Source of the DNA: Chondrilla cf. caribensis
Taxonomy: Eukaryota > Porifera > Demospongiae > Chondrillida > Chondrillidae
Direction: 5' to 3'
Assembly: GCA_964020155.1 (NCBI GenBank)
Contig: OZ026566.1
Span: forward strand, 1,916,789 to 1,980,788
DNA length: 64,000 nucleotides
Below the pieces are notes generated by a model. That model did no database searches and was not told where the DNA came from. It saw nothing but the letters and a program-made list of their open reading frames with translations. Position numbers and translations under genes: made by a program. Of the stretch, positions 39,831 to 50,921 are shown piece by piece. Within the stretch, counting starts at the first letter, position 1; every line of letters starts with the position of its first letter.

Positions 39831-40239
39831 GATATTATGTTTATTACTTTTATAATATTGGTCAAAGGCATCTTTTCATGAGAATAAGAACCTAGGTATA
39901 AATGTATCCACGGCCATTCATTAACAATAGACTCAACCCTAGTGCACCTAAAAAACTAATAGGAAAAGTTAGCAATTAGGGAAACTTTCAAAATGATCTT
40001 TAAGGGTGCTGTGATAGCACTGTATAAAATATCACACTTTCATACCAGATGTAATGACTACTGTGATGTATTGTGGGGGTAAATTTAGTTTATATACGTA
40101 TATATTATTATTAATATTATATAGATTGATGGATAAATAATCTATCATAAATTAAATAGATAAAATCATATGTAAAATATCTGTATGTTAAGTAAGACCA
40201 TTGATAATAATGATAAATGTATAACAGCTACTAATAAGA
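39831..40239. other. Spacer, nothing recognised
   Basis: AT-rich sequence with no open frame, inverted end or known repeat that I can identify. Confidence 0.4.
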
Positions 40240-41180
40240 TTAATAAGCCACTTGTGTAAAGGGAGCAGCTGGTCCCTCAGGCCCAGATGCATGTGCTTGG
40301 TGTAGACTCTGTACAGCATTCCAAAAATCCTCCGACAACTTATGCAATGCAGTAGGGAGTGGAGCCAGGAGATTATGTACCAGATTATGTTGACCCAAGC
40401 GATTTCTTAGCATATGCAGCTTGTCCTTCAATTGCCTTGGACAAAAATCCTGGAGTGAGGCCTATTGTGTAGGAAATATATATTGTGCAGAATAACCGGA
40501 AAGACTGTTTTGGGGGTATTATTCCAGACATTCAAGCCATCTCATACAGATTTGCACTGGTCAGGAGGCAGGTGTCAAAGCAGCTGTACATGCCATCAAT
40601 ACGCTATTCAGCAATCCACCACCAAAGCTGCTCTTTTAGTAGATGCCAGTAATGCTTTCTATAGTCTCAACAGACAAGTTGCTCTCCATAAATTTCTTCG
40701 CCGGTGTTCAGCTCTTGCTATAGTCACAATTAACACCTATAGAGGCAAGATATCAATCTTTTTATTGATGGAGAGTGCATACCGTCCAAAGAGGGTGACA
40801 CTCAGGAAGATCCTTTTGGAATGGCCATATATGCTGTTGCGGTCGTACCTTTAATTAGGGAACTTGAAAATAACAACAGCTATTGTCATCAGGTATGGTT
40901 TGCAGATGATACTGCAGCAACTGGTATCTTTGATGCATTACTTGAGCGGTGGAAGAAGATTGTTAACATCGGTCCTTTTTATGGCTACACTCATTTCTCT
41001 ATTGGCTGCCAAGCAGGGCGATTTTTATATCAAAGTCATCTCCTGGATTCGCTGCAGAATCAGCTTTTCTCTGGTTAGATCTGCAATTATTGCAATCAGA
41101 GGGTCACGATTGAAATGTGGGTTTCCTGTCGGATGTCCCTCTTCAATCTCCTTTGTTGCGATTGAATCCAAATGAGTTTA
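40240..41180 (+). pseudogene. Second reverse transcriptase relic
   Basis: The plus-strand pieces match a family often seen in sponge and cnidarian genomes. 40245-40470 gives KGAAGPSGPDA and, in another frame, ALDKNPGVRPI. 40620-40720 gives ALLVDASNAFYSLNRQVALH (RT block with catalytic Asp). 40815-41000 gives WPYMLL/AIYAVAVVPLIREL and the catalytic VWFADDTAA. Several frame changes and a broken TTQGDP block show it is inactive. It is in the opposite orientation to, and a different family from, the RT at 35640-37762. Confidence 0.8.
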
Positions 41181-42600
41181 GTTGTTGAAGGCCTAGGGTC
41201 TATGGTTATGGTCTATGGATGTCTCGTTATGTGCAGACATCTCTCCCAATGAACATCATTAAATTCCATATGAATATCATTAATTGTCCATACTATAAAT
41301 TTTATTTTATATACTTGTATTTTCAACTTGGCATTGTGCAAGTATAGACAACCACGTGTATACTATACAAGCCATCATCAGGGTTTGTCACTTGGCCATG
41401 AGGAATAAGGGCAGCCATTTCCTCACATCTGGGGATCGAGTGGTCCTGAAGAACAGAGAATGTAAGTATATCCCCCCCCTACCAATGTCTGTCTGTTGTT
41501 GGAGGCACTTGTGAAAAACCTGCTGCAGAGCATACTGTGCAAAGATGAGCATTATGAGGATTGCTTCATGCTGATCAACCTACAACAGATAAACACCCCA
41601 CAGTCAAGGCCATTCTTCTCCTTAAGGAGATGCTGCTATTGCAGACAACAGTATGAGGGTGTTACTGGTACAGAATCAGCACATACAACTTACGTCTGCA
41701 ATGACACCATTCTTATCTCTCCATTTCCTTGTAATTCCTCTTTGAGCAACCACTTTCTGTATTATTGATCAATATATGATTTGAATATACATGAAATTAA
41801 ATGTTTAATACTTTTCGCACTCCAATTTGTGATCATTATCATCATTTCAATTGCCACAGGGATCATATACAATGAGTTGACTCTCAGTAATGTCCACAAC
41901 CTATCAATTTTAACAGTTGATAGTGCATTGTATGATATGAACACAGTATCATATGTGCATGTTCAATTACCATAAGCATCCAACGTATCTGCATGAGTTT
42001 CGTTGAATGCAATGAGTATAATGTTATACAGTTGTAGCTTCACCTGTGCGAAATTTATTCTCCATACTATCAGTCATCACCAATATGAGTGTGTTGAGGT
42101 GATGTATTCTAACCCGGCTATATACCAATCCTTATCTGCAGGTTCTCCACCAAAAAAGAGATTAGTATTGACTGCTGTGTGTGTGTGTGTTTGTGTGCGT
42201 GTTTGTGCGTTGGCGTGGGTGTGGGTGTGGGTGTGTGCATGTGTGTTGCATGTGTGTGTTTGTGTTGGTGTGGGTATGTGGGTGGGAATGCAAACATGCA
42301 TGCTAGTTTGAGTGGGTCCAGTCAGGCCTCTTTACAACAGTGTTTTTTATAAATATAGTATCTTTGTAACGTAACAGAATCTCTTGTGGGTACAGATGTA
42401 CTCAGTCCATAATTGCATTGGATACATCAAGAAACTGGTTATACATATTTAACACCAGGTAAAGTAGGAAACCAAGGGTGATGTTGCGAAGATGTTTGAC
42501 GGTCTTCTTTAACAGAAGGACACAGTATATTATGTTATAATAGCATTGTATAGCCTGTTATATAACATATTACATACAGGGAGGGCTAATTTACGTTATA
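41181..42600. other. Spacer with GT microsatellite
   Basis: No gene is recognised. A G/T-rich tract of TGTG and GGGTGT units spans about 42176-42295. A 90-codon plus-strand frame at 41496 resembles nothing I know. Confidence 0.4.
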
Positions 42601-42606
42601 AAGTAT

Positions 42607-42765
42607 ATGGAGGAAATAATTCGCCGCGCTACACTGAAGATCACACGGAAAGAGATTATTTTGTCTATTGAGCAGAAAAGGGCTATTATTAGTGTATTTT
42701 CTGGTAAAGACATCATAGTCTGCCTACAAACTTGACATGGAAAATCTATCGTATTTGAGATCGTC
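42607..42765 (+). pseudogene. RecQ-like helicase N-terminal fragment
   Basis: The frame reads ILSIEQKRAIISVFSGKDII, then VCLQT-stop-HGKSIVFEI. This is the glutamine motif plus Walker A of RecQ-type superfamily 2 helicases, in which the usual GxGKS glycine codon GGA has become TGA. No DEAH or later motifs follow. It is probably a relic of a transposon-spread or retroposed helicase. It lies upstream of hydroxypyruvate isomerase and is unrelated to it. Confidence 0.65.
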
Positions 42766-42995
42766 CCCTCCTGTTATACGTGCTTTCGGTAGCAGTTTCT
42801 ACAGATCATCGGCGCTTTCCCTTCGTGATCGTAGCACTCGCCGGTGAAAAAAATCAGATTCCATTCCAGTTGCCTTCAACAGCAACTCGCCGGCTCTCGT
42901 AATTGACGAACTATAAAGTGATACTTGTACACACCGAGAGACTGCCTACATAATCGACTGAATAGCTTCTGCAGTTGCAGTTCATCCGCACGATA

Positions 42996-43100
42996 TCCGC
43001 TCGAAGAAGGCTCGCCATCTCACACAATATGTGGTAAGGTAATGCCATAATGTCCGCTCGTGGAAGGGCTCGCCATCTTCACAATTTGTGGTCAGATAAT
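42996..43100. repeat. 57-bp tandem duplication
   Basis: TCCGCTCGAAGAAGGCTCGC (42996) is repeated at 43053 as TCCGCTCGTGGAAGGGCTCG, each followed by CGCCATC and ACAAT(A/T)TGTGGT. There are two copies just upstream of the isomerase gene. Confidence 0.7.
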
Positions 43101-43104
43101 TCCC

Positions 43105-43168
43105 AGGTGTGAACTAATCGCTATTCGGGCGTAGGGCGCGTGTGCGGGGACGGGCTAGCTAGCTAGAC
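43105..43168. mobile_element. Terminus of a CTAGCTAG miniature element at a gene start
   Basis: AGGTGTGAACTAATCGCTAT leads into a diverged GC-rich core and ends GGGCTAGCTAGCTAGAC at 43168, then TA. This matches the right ends at 22950, 31352 and 49548. The ATG of hydroxypyruvate isomerase begins eight bases after the end. The remainder of the element is not recognisable upstream. Confidence 0.7.
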
Positions 43169-43176
43169 TACCTGTC

Positions 43177-46100
43177 ATGGCTGCTCAACCGAAGTTGAAG
43201 CTATCGGCAAATTTGTCATTTCTTTTCAAGGAAGTTGACTTTCTTGACCGATTTGCAGAAGCATCGAATTCAGGTTTGTCTTTATCGTGCTTTTCAGACT
43301 ACATAGCATTACATGCATAGCTGTACTGCTGAGCGAGATCTGTCTTTGTGATCTGTGATTCTGATTATCAGAAGTTTAGATCTGTTTCAGAGCGAACTTT
43401 GGATATACCAGAGGGTAGGGTAAAACGGGGTAACTTGGAACGCTTTTTGACACCTATTAACAGCTCCACTGCTTGCACTCCGATGGATCACTGGATTTAC
43501 ATGAAAGTAACCGTGCACCTAAAGTAGATATCCACCCTTCATGACCAGTTCGAAATTTGATAACACTATTCCATCGGATAGCAGAATCGTTTTTGTAATG
43601 TGGGAAAATGGCTGTCGGGGTAACTTGGAACACTCCGAAAACTTGCCATGAAATCATCATAGGAGCTCCAAACGATGACCGCGCATACAATGATGCTTTT
43701 TCTAAGCGTGGAGCAGGCTGTTCAAGAGCGAATGCAACAGATCCACCGTTGTCTTTGACTGGGCAACATAACTAGGTCAGTACATGCGAGATGATACCAC
43801 CCCTGGCATTCATCACAAGCCACCCAGTCTGTGTCTTCTTCATTACAACATTCTTGGCATACACCATTATCCTCTGTGAAGAAATTATTTCAAAAAGGAA
43901 CAAGTTCAAAGTTTCAGAGTATAGTCATGTCAACAATGTGATCAGATTAATTAAACCAATGGTGGTGATACTGGATGATGGGTGGCCATCAGATTAATAT
44001 GTGATGATGCGGATGGTATGATGAATGACAAATTTTGTATCACAGACAAAGTGTCAGAATCTTCATGGACAGTGTTGTTTTGGTCCCTTCTGTCTCGCTT
44101 TGGGACTTTTTTTATACTACTCTTCAGTTTATTCACTTTGATTCCTTTCCTTTCTGCATATGGAAACACCACACTGCATTAGTGTTATTTATGACAAGGT
44201 TTGATTGGTGTGCAAAATGTATAACAACTTACTGTTTGTCTTTGCCTTCTTTTTGGCTTCTTTAGCTTCATCCCTACTCAACAGTAGCTCAGCAATCTCA
44301 TCTGTTGTAAGTGCTTGACCATAATAACTTGGCTTGATCTTTGTTTTGTCTTTGCTTGAGGGATGCTGATCCTTTTCGATTAGTATTTCACTTGAAGATG
44401 CAATTGAAGTGGAGTTAAGTGTGGATGCTTGTGGGTGCACAGACATTGGACATCTATGTGCGGCAAGTGTGGTGACTGTATCATGACAGTAGGATGATCC
44501 TCTACAGCACTCTCTAAAGAAGGGGCACTCTTACATTCTGGTACAGATGTTTTGGATAAGGGGTGGAGACCAGCAGCCCTAAATCCACTCTGGAGGTGTT
44601 GGGGTAGCAGGCCATTCTCCCAAGTTGTGAGGATCAGAGTTGGAAAAGCTCCTTCGTGTTGTGCAATGCACCTGTGGCCATTGAATGAGCTTTGATGGCA
44701 CTTCTCCAAGCCTGTTTAAGGGGGCCATAGCAGCTGATATCCAGTGGTTGAAGGACATGACTGGTGTGTGGTGGAAGACACATCATTATGACACCCTTTT
44801 CCATTGCATACTTGACTAACTTATAGCCAATGTGTGATCTGTGGCCATCAACAAATAGAATAACTGGACCAGACTTAAGAAGGTGGAATAAACAAGCCTT
44901 CAAACCAGCTAAAAAAGTTTGCCTCTTCCGTCCAACCACTGTTAGAGATGGTGTACTTTGTGCCAACTGGGCCACCTTTCCCAATTTAAACAACGAAGGG
45001 TGGCAACTTTATGCGGCACCACAGCCTAGGACAGTGACAAACTCGCGTCCACAGCCACCACCAACCTTATATACTGCTCTTGCTCCTCGCTTTGCCAATA
45101 CAAATTTGGATGTGGCATCCAGGTAAAGGCCTGTCTCATCAGCATTCCACAGCCTTTTTGCAATATCATCAGGTGCTATCTTGTCCAAGCTTTGCTTAAC
45201 AAATACGTCTGAGACGTTGTCTATCCACTGGTTAATAACAGCCTTGGTTACCCCCTCTGCCCTTTTTTCGGTCAAGTGTTCTGGTTTTCGTTGGCTGAGT
45301 TGTTGCCATCTTCTTAAAAAAGAGCACCACCAATCAGGACCAGGCTCACCTTCCTTGAAAGGATTTGGTCTGCCGACACTTTTCACATAATTGGTGACCA
45401 CTTCCGCAACCATTGCTTTGGTGAGTCCATAGCCTATCTCCTGCAAAGCTTGACATGCTGCAACAATTTCTTTCTTTTCCTCTTGTGTTAGGACTGTTGG
45501 CGGTCCTCCATATCTTTTGCTACTTTTGCCTGCAATTTGTATATATCATGTTTCTTTTATATTTTTTTAAGCAAGTACATTCAATTCAATTTGAAGAACC
45601 ATATACCTAGCTACAATCAGATCTCACTTATCAATATTTTACTTAACCTAATTTACCTCATCAACCCAGTTTGTTCACATTACCCTAATGTTTTTGCTGA
45701 AATACATGCAAGTGAAGTCCCACTGCAATTTGTTGTCAATTGAAGGTCACTAACCTATGTAGTGATTGTGCAGGGTTGTCAGTTGTATGCTGAAGGTCTT
45801 AGCTGATTGTCTCATAGACATTCCTCTGCTCACAGCCTCTACATCCTTTTTCATGGCCTCATCAGACCACCTGCCCTTTGTATTCTTCTTACGGTACGTC
45901 CTTGGTATTGTAGATTACCGTTTGAATGTCATGCCGTGTGGTGATGTAGTGTCACGTGATATTTTCTTATAAGATAATGTGTACAACTTATGTTGGCTGC
46001 TGTGGCCCTCGTGAACGACTATTTTTGAGTTTGTTGTTAAACATAGGATTGCTGCTATCCTCAACAAAGAATGCTATTGAAAATAACTAGGTTTCTTTTG

Positions 46101-49100
46101 AAAAAAAATTCTGAGCTCATGTTTTATCTGCGCTTGTTCACTTTTTGATCGATAACTTCCTCTGGGATATGCGAATAGTCATGAAACTATCAATGTAATT
46201 TTACCTCTTACTACCATCATGTATGGTAAACTGTAACCAGAAGTTGGTAAATGTTCGGCAGAATAAGATTAAGTACAATGAGAAGTGTGCCAAGTTACCC
46301 CATATTCCAAGTTACCCCGCTTTACCCTACTGTATAATGATTCATTGAAATTGTCGGAGAATTGAGCAAGGAATCCCCATTATGAATGAGCAAAGCCACC
46401 CAACTGCAAATATTGTGTGTACAGTTAACATCATTTTGTGAAAACCCGCAAAAGGTTATGTACATGTGCAGTATAGAGCAAACAATCAATAATCAGACAC
46501 CCTAATCTCGTAAAGTACTGAAGCTATTGAATCCAAAGAACTAGCATTAATCAGGCCTCTGTAAGGTAGCAAATCTTGCGTACTATGAAGTTCGTACCTC
46601 TGCACATCTTTGGAATACTGACGTTGATGTGTGCGAAGCAATCAATTTTCGGACGATCCAATTTAATATTTGGACAAAGTCTCTCAACTTCCCTCATGTT
46701 TGATCAATTTCAGTACAAACTTCACCACTTGTACATGCACTCCTCAGCTCCAACATATCTAAGTTTGGAGTGAAAAAGACACTTCTGGATTGTATGCTCT
46801 AACCATTTGTATCTCCCTGATTGGAAGTATCAGTTTTCGGACAGTAGGAAAATGGAATTCACCGTTAACTTCTTTTATAATTGACTTAGCCCAACAAAAT
46901 CTTCACTTCAAAGGATAAGGGTTCTAGGTTTTTGATAAGTGACTTTTATTTGTTAAGGTAGACAGTATGCTGACTCGAATTGTACCTAATACAAAACACT
47001 GAAGATTTCTCACTATCTCCTCACTTTTGAAGAATTCTCTCAAGGGGGCCACATACCCAGGGTGCCCCCCTGGTTCCTACACCTATGTATATTATTCTGT
47101 ACATTTCAAAACATTGGTCTTATTTTAGCTTTCTTTTGGCAGGTTTCAATGCTGTTGAGTGTGGAGTCGATATGTACAAGTTTTCAAAAGATGAGCTCAT
47201 ATCTGCAAAGAACAAAGCTCAGATTAGTGTGGTTCACATTAACGCTCCAACTGGTCTGTGAAGGGAAGTTTGGATAGAGAGGAGGAGAAATTTAGTTGTG
47301 CAATTTCTTGTTTTTGGTAGGAAATCCACAATCTTTCGGTTTGACCTCTGTCCCAGGAAAGGAACAAGAATTTAAGGAAACGGTGGCTGTTGCTATTGAT
47401 TATGCTAATGCTTTGCAGTGTAAAAAGTTGAGCCTTAAATTTGTTTTTCCTACATGTACATGCATGGCATGGTATGTAATTACAGTAGTTTTACTGTGCA
47501 CACAGAATCCACTTTTTGGCTGGTACCTATCCTGAAGATGAGGAAACAGAAACTGTAGTTTCTATCTGGAGAGAAACATACATTTCTAATTTGATCTATG
47601 CAGCCAAAGAATGCCAAAAGGTACTTATTTACAGTAATCTTGGTTTTTCAGGACATTATTATGTAACCCTACTTCTTCTTGTTACTTAGTTTGGAATAGT
47701 GGCCTTAATTGAACCTATTTCAGTTATTCCAAAGTATTTTTTGCAACATCAAAATGAAGGTAATATGTAATAATAATAATAATAATGCATGTACTTAATG
47801 AATCTCTCAACGTTGTTGCTGCTATCCTGTTTGGATGTTAATTTATTTCACCCATATCTCATACACCAGAATCTTACTTCTTTAAATTACAGTTATCATG
47901 CCTGTCTCTGGTACTCTCAGGTGATATAGAGACCAATCCAAGTTTGACTTTTGACTCCTCCCTAAAGCCTAGATTCTTGAGATCATATCCATCTCACTAT
48001 TCAGAGTGTAGTCTGCTACTTGAATGAAATATGTATTTCTCCGCCTCTATTTCTAAGTCTTCCTATGTTATTTGGAAGAAGACAACAAATACCAGAAAGA
48101 AACCCAGCTTTTTGAGTGCCTCCCTACTAACTTTGTGGTTATTCACCCTCTCGAGCTGAATCCGCCTTAATGTGGCCTGGTTGGCTCCCTCCAATTCTGC
48201 AGAACCAATTGTTACTGGATACCCAGTGAAATACTTTCATGATGCAGGCTTTTACTAGCATTAAACTTTTTACTAGCATTGTTCAAGATTACACTGCAAA
48301 GTATTTGGCTTGAACAACAGATCCTACTTGACTTGCCTACTCAACAAATGGGAATCCTATTTAAGATGGAAGTATATTATGTTTTTTAGCCTGTTAGTGC
48401 AATAAATTATCTGTGATTTAATTGATGGCGAGGTACAATATTCTGCATTTGTGTTAATAAAGAGAGAATGAATTAAACTTGATGAGATAGTACAGATAAT
48501 TGATTAATTGATGGGGTAGTAGTACATATGTATAGTGGCTTTGAAGAAAATTATCAATGTCTTCTTATCATTTGTGTAGCATGTGAAGTGATTAAGGTTA
48601 TCAATATGCCCAATTTGAAATTACAATTTGACATATATCATGCTCAAAGGATGGATGGAAATATTACTGAGTTCCTCAGAACCTGGGTTGATATAATTGG
48701 TATGTGAAAGGTTTATCATATATCTAGTTCCATTTAATGATGTTAGTTTGCACTTTTTAGGTCATATACAGATTGCACAAGTTCCTGGACGTCATGAACC
48801 ATTGTCTCCCGGAGAACTTGACTATAATTTTATATTTCAAGTTATCCGTGATATCAAATATGCGAATTGGATTGGTTGTGAATATGTTCCTAACGGTAAG
48901 TGCTCAACTCAATTTGTGGCTATGAGCACATATTATTATCATTTTACCTGTACATATAATTTAATGGCTTCACAACTTTTACAAATCGCAAGTTGTATAT
49001 ACATATACAGTACTAGTTACTACCTGGTTTCTCTAATATAATATTTTTTGTCTGGTGAATGATTACAATGAATACTTTGTGAAATAGAAGCCAGATAATA

Positions 49101-50077
49101 TCTGGCTTATCACTAGAGGGGGATTGGAGCATAGAAAAGCTATTTCTTTCCATCCTAATGGCTCTAATTCTTAGATACTACCATTGTGAGACCAGTACCA
49201 TGCTTGTAAATTGAACTTGGGGTACTTCCACAAAGAAAAGTAGATTCAACAGTGAGAGATGACCATTCAAAGAATATAACTGTATTTGGGTCAACAAAAC
49301 AACACTAGATCTATTCTTTCCTCACTCTCCCCTGTCCTCCCACAGATACTCTAACCTGAGTTAGAGCATAGACTATGGTTAGAGTATCTATTGTCCTCCT
49401 AACACGTATGGGTGTATGGTGAGCCGTGAAAATATCTATACGTGTTATTTGTTAATTGGCAGGTGTGAACTAATTGCTACTTGGGCTAGACCATCCCTTC
49501 CCTTTTCCGCCCCTCGGTGCCTCTTAGGGACGGTCTAGCTAGCTAGACTAATTGATGTGATAATTTGCGGTCGCATTGCTAGGTTTTAGGGGGCACTTGC
49601 AGGTTACTGCAGTGCTGGTATCCTGTATAACGGCATACCGGTCTCTTTGACGTATGACATCATCGGACAATAATGTAATTTACTATATATTGCATTAGTG
49701 TAAATTCACACCAATGATGTACTGTATATTATAGTTAGCCATTTTTTGGTATATTATGATTTATTGCCCAATGACATAGTTCATTAAACACATCACAAGG
49801 AGAAGGAATGTATTTCTGTCCTGACAGCATCACCCATACATCAAGATCTCTGCATGCATTGTATGATGTACAATCATAAACCACACAATTCATGCATACT
49901 GTATGTATCTCCTGTGATGAGTAACAAATCTAATGTGGTTTATTATGAAACGTTGTGTGTTAGAAAATAAACTACAATGAGTATTATACTGAATTTTATT
50001 TTATTTTTCATTGTACTATAGGTACAACAAATAGTGGACTGGGATGGATGAAGGAAGCAATAGATGCGGAACATTAA
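43177..50077 (+). CDS. HYI: Hydroxypyruvate isomerase
   Basis: This is a TIM-barrel sugar-phosphate-isomerase-fold enzyme that interconverts hydroxypyruvate and tartronate semialdehyde; it is cytosolic in relatives. Eight in-frame exons: 43177-43273 (KLSANLSFLFKEVDFLDRFA), 47143-47253 (GFNAVECGVDMYKF), 47321-47426 (SVPGKEQEFKETVAVAIDYA), 47506-47620 (IHFLAGTYPEDEETE), 47690-47759 (IVALIEPISVIPKYFL), 48580-48699 (LQFDIYHAQRMDGNITEFL), 48761-48895 (HIQIAQVPGRHEPLSPGELD, ending IGCEYVP) and 50022-50077 (SGLGWMKEAIDAEH, stop). That makes about 269 residues, near the usual length. The metal and catalytic region residues of the family are present: Glu in LIEPIS, Asp/His in FDIYH and Glu in GCEY. 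Intron 1 (3.9 kb) contains a decayed Tigger transposon; intron 7 contains a miniature element. The gene appears functional. Confidence 0.95.
43418..46327 (-). mobile_element. Tigger/pogo-type transposon, 2.9 kb
   Basis: TIRs GGGTAAAACGGGGTAACTTG (43418) and the complement of GGGTAAAGCGGGGTAACTTG (ending 46327) are flanked by TA duplications. The transposase is on the minus strand, so the 5' end is at the right. It is inserted in intron 1 of hydroxypyruvate isomerase, antisense to it. A shorter derivative lies at 53057-53908 in the opposite orientation. Confidence 0.92.
43715..45900 (-). pseudogene. Decayed DDE_1 (Tigger/CENP-B type) transposase with PHD tail
   Basis: In order on the minus strand: an N-terminal psq-like helix-turn-helix (about 45900-45770, GRWSDEAMKKDVEAVSRG); an intron; 45540-45009 with YGGPPTVLT, GPDWWCSFLRRW and the first catalytic Asp in LWNADETGLYL; the core PPFVV...KYTISNSGW in a shifted frame; 44993-44634 with LFVDGHRSHI and LPPHTSHVLQPLD; a lysine-rich linker (44446-44230); then, after an apparent intron (acceptor about 43873), CQEC...CDECQGWYHLAC...WICCIRS. 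That end is a C4HC3 PHD finger whose last Cys is Arg. At least three frame breaks (near 45009, 44900 and 44450) show the gene is dead. PHD tails occur in some related invertebrate transposases. Confidence 0.85.
46328..47142. other. Remaining intron 1 of hydroxypyruvate isomerase
   Basis: This is intronic sequence right of the Tigger element. No gene or repeat is recognised. Confidence 0.5.
49275..49548. mobile_element. Partial CTAGCTAG miniature element
   Basis: Its right end CGGTCTAGCTAGCTAGAC (to 49548, followed by TA) and subterminal GGCAGGTGTGAACTAATTGC match the family. Inward sequence (AGGAGGACAATAGATACTC when reversed) parallels 22060-22110. The opposite end is missing. It lies in intron 7 of the isomerase. 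Confidence 0.75.
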
Positions 50078-50295
50078 AACATAAGAGTTTTAGGTCTTAA
50101 TTTACACTTCTCTACAATAGTGTATAACTGTAGTGTAGTTGTAGTTTTAGCACTGTGCTCTGAATGGGATGCAATAATAATGAGGTGACGTTTTCTCTCT
50201 CCCTTTTTTCCATGTCCCCATTCATTTTTAACAACAAAAGAAACCAGTACTGAGGACTGGTAGCAAACATGCATAATTAGAAATAACATAAAATT

Positions 50296-50301
50296 AATAA
50301 A
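50296..50301 (+). terminator. Candidate polyadenylation signal of hydroxypyruvate isomerase
   Basis: An AATAAA lies about 220 bp after the stop. The motif is seen; its use is inferred. Confidence 0.4.
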
Positions 50302-50349
50302 AAAGGGCCCAGAAAGAAAAAATGGAAATGGGACGTGGGTTGACTGCCA

Positions 50350-50423
50350 ATTATGTTTGTGTGTGTTTGCATCTGTGTATGTGTGTGTATGTACAGTATG
50401 TACAGTGTGCACACAGGCGTGTG

Positions 50424-50463
<40 letters not shown>

Positions 50464-50465
50464 AC
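50350..50465. repeat. (GT)n microsatellite
   Basis: GT-rich tract with a pure stretch at 50424-50462. It produces spurious Cys/Val and Thr/His frames. Confidence 0.93.
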
Positions 50466-50705
50466 ATCTGTGTAACCTGTATGACATGTAACTGCTCTGT
50501 GTACTTTGTGCTGATATTTCCTTCTTGCATCATTTTTTATTATTCTTGATTATGTATTATACTACTAATATTATAATGAAGCATTTTTATATACTGAACG
50601 ATATGTAATACATAAGGTACCTTTACAAGTATTTGTGTACAATAAGTATAAAAAATGGTAACTAAGTTTGCAGACCAGTGTAAATTCAACATCCCTACAG
50701 TAATT

Positions 50706-50921
50706 TTATGCAACTGAGGCAGCAGGACGAACACTTAGAAAAGTGACATATTTCTGTTCATCCACATTTATACCTGTTGAGTATATTTCTCCAAATCCTC
50801 CTTTACCCACAGACACTTTAGTTTTCAATTGAGATTTGTCCAACGCAGTAAAAATCTTGTCCTTTGGAAGTGGAGGAGGCATTTTATAGGGTTTATATAG
50901 GCATTTCCCCCTTCTTTGCAT
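50706..50921 (-). pseudogene. Orphan N-terminal exon of a VRK-family kinase
   Basis: From the ATG at 50882 the frame reads MPPPLPKDKIFTALDKSQLK and then KVSVGKGGFGEIYSTG. The GxGGFGxIY glycine loop after a basic VRK-style leader resembles the start of vaccinia-related (VRK) kinases. A possible splice donor (CAACAG/GTATAA) follows at about 50775. Without splicing the frame ends at 50706. I find no exon for the ATP-binding Lys, HGD catalytic loop or DFG-equivalent in the 630 bp before hydroxypyruvate isomerase ends on the other strand. Either it is a duplicated exon fragment or its remaining exons are elsewhere; I favour the former. Confidence 0.55.

Noticed and set aside
43951..44265. Several plus-strand frames in the Tigger element
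   Set aside because: They are antisense shadows of the minus-strand transposase linker and intron.
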